DNA of 64,000 nucleotides. Origin: Thelephora terrestris (taxonomy: Eukaryota > Basidiomycota > Agaricomycetes > Thelephorales > Thelephoraceae). The translations under genes were made by a program, and so were the position numbers. Shown piece by piece: positions 59,915 to 64,000 of this stretch. The notes below the pieces were generated by a model, which was not told the DNA's origin, did no database searches, and saw only the letters and a list, made by a program, of their open reading frames with translations. Numbering within the stretch: position 1 is the first letter of the stretch; each line of letters begins with the position of its first letter. The stretch covers positions 2,728,001 to 2,792,000 of the forward strand of contig WIUZ02000001.1 in the NCBI GenBank assembly GCA_015956445.1, read 5' to 3'.

Positions 59915-60850
59915 GTAGAGCCAGCGAGGACGCGCTGGATCGATGTAGATCGATGGTAAGGTACGGGAGTGTGGCGGAGCTGGTAGTGATCGGTTTGTTA
60001 TTCGACTACAAATAACTACAAATCAATTTGTTGTCGTTATGTTACTTACCCACTGCTTCTAACTCCAACCACATCTGAGCCATCTCACCAACTCCAGTAC
60101 CCTGAACGGGGATCCGTTCTTCGGGCCATTATTATCGCCTTCGGGGATGTTACCCCAATCGAAAAAGCATCTAGGCTACAATCATCCAGGTACCGTTATG
60201 CGGGATGTCTTCGACTGGGCTCGTGTCTGATGCGGATTGCTACAAGCTGGTGATCTACGAGGCGTATTAATGGTGCCGAATGACCAGGACCAGCAATCTG
60301 GGTTTGCTCCGGCTGTCTTCTGAATGCACCAAGTTCCATCCGGATGAAGGGCATGGAATTGCCCGCACTGAACCCGCCTTGTTTTTTCTCTCGAATAGAG
60401 CTTCTTTGTCATCCTCGCTATACCCAGGTAAGGAGATGTTCGCCTGCTAAACCTGGGGTTGAATAGACTCGTCTCGGGTTAACGTTCCGTGCGTCCGTGC
60501 CAATCTCGCGGCTCCTTTGCGGCAACGTGTACGTGGATCACGAAACTCCGTCTAGCCGAGAACATGAGGGTCTCCGCCTCTCCAAAATCAAGTCCATGAC
60601 GAAATGTGTCTAGTTCTCAGGTGTACCTTCCGGTTACTGGGCAAATTTTCACCTTGTAAATGTACATTTTTGTGAGATGGTGAATCCCACGCAGTCAGTT
60701 TTAATACATCACCTGTTCAGAACCATCATAAAATTCAAAATCCCGTCTCGTTATCTGCCATTCCAGTTGTGGGGAGCGGGGAATCTCCCAGGGTATAAAT
60801 TTAAGACACTGGAAATCTTTCGTTTCCCACCCATCTTGCCTTCTCGCATC
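59915..60850. promoter_or_regulatory. Divergent promoter region, TFIIB-like and trehalose phosphorylase
   Basis: No coding gene is seen in 936 bases between opposed starts. A TATA box is present near the trehalose phosphorylase side. An intergenic region this long before a metabolic gene may hold regulatory sites, which is inference. Confidence 0.5.
60794..60800 (+). promoter_or_regulatory. TATA box of trehalose phosphorylase gene
   Basis: TATAAAT stands 57 bases before the start codon at 60851, a fitting distance for a gene with a short leader. Few other genes in the window have such a clear TATA box. Confidence 0.6.
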
Positions 60851-63452
60851 ATGTCCCACCCCCCTCAGCCTTTCCAGTCAAAATTCTCTGCAGCCGCCAG
60901 GCGTAGATTGTCTAGCTTGGACACCTCTACCAGGCCCGCTGCAATTGCTAGTCTTCAGGCAAGTGGACCAACCCGATCTCTTGACATCTGTGCTGATCTA
61001 GCAATCGCCTTCAGCCAATGTGGGCTGGAATTGCCGGCGCGCCAGTCAACAACGGCTCGGGCTTTGAGATCGCTATATCGATTCACGATTCGGTCTACAA
61101 CACCGACTTCTCGTCGGACACCATAGAAATCTTTCCCAATGATTCTGAAAAGTCCTCTAACGCTGTCGAGGCGCATATCGTCGACACCCTTCGCGAGTTC
61201 TCATCCGAGCATCTTTGCAAATTCCTTGGTGCTGGTATCACCGTGTCTCTTCTGTCCGAGGTGAATCCCGCCTATTTCCCCGGATTCTGATCCGCACTCA
61301 GAGCTGAGCGTTTAACGTTTGCTAGGCACCCAACCTTTGCACCCGCCTCTGGTTGGAATTGGACATCGTCCCTGTTGTCTTCAACATCAAGGGATTCCAC
61401 ACCGAATCTCTCACCCGCCCCAACATAAAACACCGTCTTTCTGCCACTGGTTCCTATGTCGCCTCAGGCGCCGAGACACCAAACGTTCTTCTCGTAGATA
61501 AACCCGATTCCGGAAATCTTCAGTCTGGAGTGACCCAGAAGGTTCCCCTCCAGCGCACAATCGACGAACAGGCAGATTCTGCAGCCCGTAAATGTCTCAT
61601 GTACTACGGTCCAGGAAACAACCCTCGTTTGGCCATAGCTGCCCGCAACCAGGTGGCTGTCGATGCTGGAGGAAAGATCCACCTCATCGACGATCTCGAG
61701 GAATACCGAAAGACTGTTGGAGAGAGCACCTGGAACTGTGTTGTCAAGATGGCCGACGAACTCCGAGACAAGAAGGTCAAGATCGGCTTTTTCTCCTCAA
61801 CACCACAGGGAGGTGCGTGTATTTCCCGGCAATTCGGTCATAAACCTTATCAGTTGATCCGTTTCCGGTGATCGATTCAATAGGCGGAGTTGCCCTGGTG
61901 AGCCTTTTTTCTTGATCATTTCATTTTGGTGATAAACTCATGGTTCACTGTCTAATATAGATGCGACATGCCCTTATCAGGTTCTTATCTGCTCTCGACG
62001 TCGATGCTGCTTGGTATACATACATTGCACTTATCTTCGTTATGTGATTTGAGCTGATTGCCATCACCAGGTATGTTCCGAACCCAAGTCCTGCCGTCTT
62101 CAGGACGACCAAAAACAACCACAACATTCTCCAAGGTGTTGCGGATCCAGACCTTAGGTTGACTCCGGAGGCCAAGGCCGCTTTCGACGCTTGGATTCTC
62201 AAGAACGGCCTCCGATGGACAGCTGAGGGTGGTCCTCTCGCCCCGGGAGGTGTCGATATCGCTTTCATCGGTGGGTCCCTTGCGTACAGATCAGAATAAG
62301 CCTAAACTTTGCTGCAGACGACCCTCAGATGCCGGGCTTGATCCCTCTGATCAAGAAGATCCGTCCAGAGCTCCCCATCATCTACCGTTCTCACATCGAG
62401 ATCCGTAGCGACCTCATCCACAAGAAGGGATCTCCCCAGGAGGAAGTCTGGGAATACCTCTGGAACAACATCAAGCACGCAGATGTCTTCATCAGTCATC
62501 CTGTGCGCAACTTTGTTCCGGACGACGTCCCCGTCGAGACTCTTACTCTCCTGGGCGCTGCCACTGATTGGCTTGACGGTTTGAACAAGAAACTCGGCAT
62601 CTGGGACTCTCAGTTCTACATGGGCGAGTTTAGGGGCATGTGTGTCAAGGAGAAGATGAACGAGCTTGGGTGGCCCGGCCGCAAATACATTGTCCAGGTC
62701 GCCCGTTTCGATCCCTCCAAGGGTATCCCTCACGTCCTCGAGTCTTACGCCAAGTTCCGTAAACTCCTCACGGACAACGGAAGGACCGACGAATCCGAGA
62801 TTCCCCAGCTCTTGGTTTGTGGACACGGCGCTGTCGACGATCCCGACGCTAGCATTATCTATGATCAAGTTCTCCACTTGATTGCCACCAAGTACGAGGA
62901 GCTCACCAAGGATATCATCGTCATGAGGATTCCCCCCAGCGATCAGCGTAAGCCGAATAATCCTAAAGTTTTCAAAGTTATTGTCATTTTGATCTCCACA
63001 TATACGCAGTTTTGAACGCTCTCTTGGATAACGCCCACGTCGCCCTTCAGCTTTCCACTCGCGAAGGTTTCGAGGTGAAGGTTTCCGAGGCCCTCCACGC
63101 CGGTGTTCCCGTTATCGCCTCCAGAACTGGTGGTATTCCTCTCCAGATTGTTGATGGCAAGAGTGGATACCTCTGCGCCCCCGGTGATAACGACAAGGTC
63201 GCCCAGCATCTCTATGACCTATTCACCAACCCAAGCCTCCGCAAGGAGGTGAGCGAATACGCGAGGACACACGTCAGCGACGAGGTTGGAACCGTTGGAA
63301 ACGCCGCGGCCTGGTTGTACCTCGCTTTGATGTACTGCTGCCGTGGGGAGAAGTTGAAGCCCAACGGTGCCTGGTTGAACGATCTGCTTAGGACCGAATG
63401 CGGGGAGCCATACAAGCCTGACGAACCCAGGCTCCCGCGTAATCTCAAGTAA
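60851..63452 (+). CDS. Trehalose phosphorylase, configuration-retaining (GT4)
   Basis: Eight exons: 60851..60958, 61015..61260, 61326..61812, 61884..61897 (14 nt), 61961..62013, 62071..62270, 62318..62947 and 63010..63452, giving 726 aa, close to the about 730 aa of mushroom enzymes. Family sequence includes PMWAGIAGAPVNNGSGFEIA, FFSSTPQGGGVALMRHALIR, LRWTAEGGPLAPGGVDIAFI, DDPQMPGLIPLIKKIRPELP, and IYRSHIEIRSDLI. The C-terminal GT4 Rossmann domain has YIVQVARFDPSKGIPHVLES and LSTREGFEVKVSEALHAGVP with the nucleotide-type E-x7-E motif. The enzyme reversibly converts trehalose and phosphate to glucose and alpha-glucose 1-phosphate in the cytosol, part of carbon storage in mushrooms. Intron 1 is GC-AG (CAG|GCAAGT). 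A TATA box precedes it. Confidence 0.96.
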
Positions 63453-63716
63453 TCTCAAGCCTTGAGCTCCCATTCCATTTTGTTACCCAAGTAACTCTGC
63501 TTGAAATTTGACAAGTTAGTACGTTTGTGGCATTTATCTTCAATCCAATAGAATGTAGTATTACCAAGGAAACCGGAATCAGATGACCCCTTTTTGTACA
63601 CCCTCCTTGGGAATCTTCATACGGGAACACCGCTATAATCGCACGTTTGGGCAAGCATCCCGAGGAGCGGTTTACTAGTGCCCGGCTTATCCGCGCAGTG
63701 ATCGCGATCAGAAAAT
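63453..63716. promoter_or_regulatory. Trehalose phosphorylase 3' flank and promoter of next gene
   Basis: No coding content is seen. The 264 bases separate two plus-strand genes and must include the terminator of the first and the promoter of the second. Confidence 0.45.
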
Positions 63717-64000
63717 ATGTCTCCGGATAAGATCCCTCCTTTCCCTCAGGGATCCTTCACCGATGCTGTACGCGAGTCTTCCAGGCTCCTGACTGAGCAG
63801 GTCAAAATAACCGTCAGCCTTCATCGTCGCTTCCATATTGACTGTCATGATCACTCATCGTCTTTCCCGCTTAGATCAATCAAAATGCAGCGGAGAAACT
63901 CTTGTTATCCCCCGCCTTCACCTCCTCGTTCGAACGTCTCAAGGCGAACCATGGTCAGCTCTTACCGTTGAAATACCCCTCCATCGTGACGGAACTGAAC
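63717..64000 (+). CDS. QNG1: Queuosine salvage protein (DUF2419), 5' end only
   Basis: Exon 1 is 63717..63800 and exon 2 runs from 63875 past the window edge; 70 residues are visible. It reads MSPDKIPPFPQGSFTDAVRE, SSRLLTEQINQNAAEKLLLS, PAFTSSFERLKANHGQLLPL, KYPSIVTELN. The VRESxR opening and the PLKYPS...ELN run match the N-terminal part of the DUF2419/QNG1 family, queuosine 5'-phosphate N-glycosidases that release queuine for tRNA modification. The catalytic residues lie beyond the window. The intron (63801..63874, GTCAAA to TTAG) is in phase 0. Assignment rests on short sequence, so moderate confidence. Confidence 0.6.

Overview
The window is nuclear DNA from a filamentous basidiomycete, most likely an Agaricomycete. 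Supporting this are the many short introns (about 45-60 nt, over 100 placed by eye, usually with GTRNGY donors and YAG acceptors), a GT4 configuration-retaining trehalose phosphorylase, a pyruvate dehydrogenase component X, two DUF6593-type proteins and an F-box protein with the cysteine motif common in mushroom F-box families. I see no transposon, rRNA, tRNA, CRISPR or prokaryotic-style operon. Genes lie on both strands as independent units. Exon joins were chosen by reading frame, splice consensus and remembered family conservation. No search was run.

Layout. 0-5.7 kb: an F-box protein (-), RNA polymerase II subunit RPB7 (-), a small unknown protein (+) and an F-box/LRR-type protein (+). 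5.6-7.3 kb: no recognisable gene. 7.3-16.3 kb: an HMG-box regulator (+), histone acetyltransferase HAT1 (+) with a 32-base poly-C tract just upstream, an SCAP sterol sensor (-) convergent with HAT1, and PDX1 (+) divergent from SCAP. 16.4-22.5 kb: checkpoint clamp subunit RAD1 (-), a PI-PLC X-domain protein (+), eIF2B gamma (+) and EMC4 (+). 22.7-26.5 kb: two unknown proteins (-), one membrane-spanning and one probably mitochondrial. 26.5-29.2 kb: gene-poor. 29.2-32.7 kb: a secreted alpha/beta hydrolase (+) and adenylyl cyclase-associated protein CAP/Srv2 (+). 33.5-42.1 kb: a PhoD-like phosphatase (-), an ASH2-like SPRY protein of COMPASS (-), a UBE2L3-like E2 enzyme (+) and the N-terminal glutamine amidase NTAQ1 (-). 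42.6-45.9 kb: a small unknown protein (-) and two poorly resolved loci. 45.9-56.9 kb: a BTB-like protein (+), a DUF6593 protein (+), a very long disordered serine/proline-rich protein (-) and a second DUF6593 protein (-). 57.7-64 kb: a TFIIB-family factor (-), trehalose phosphorylase (+) and the 5' end of a queuosine-salvage (DUF2419) gene cut by the window edge.

Most genes are conserved housekeeping functions: transcription and chromatin (RPB7, HAT1, ASH2-like, TFIIB-like), translation control (eIF2B gamma), membrane and sterol homeostasis (SCAP, EMC4, PI-PLC), protein turnover (two F-box proteins, E2, NTAQ1), actin/cAMP signalling (CAP), checkpoint (RAD1) and carbon metabolism (PDX1, trehalose phosphorylase). 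I found no coherent novel multi-gene system. The unusual features are at the RNA and DNA level: at least four GC-AG introns, recurrent 12-14 nt coding exons, a 32-nt poly-C tract in a promoter, and an SRE-like motif upstream of SCAP. Several lineage-type proteins also lack a recognisable function.
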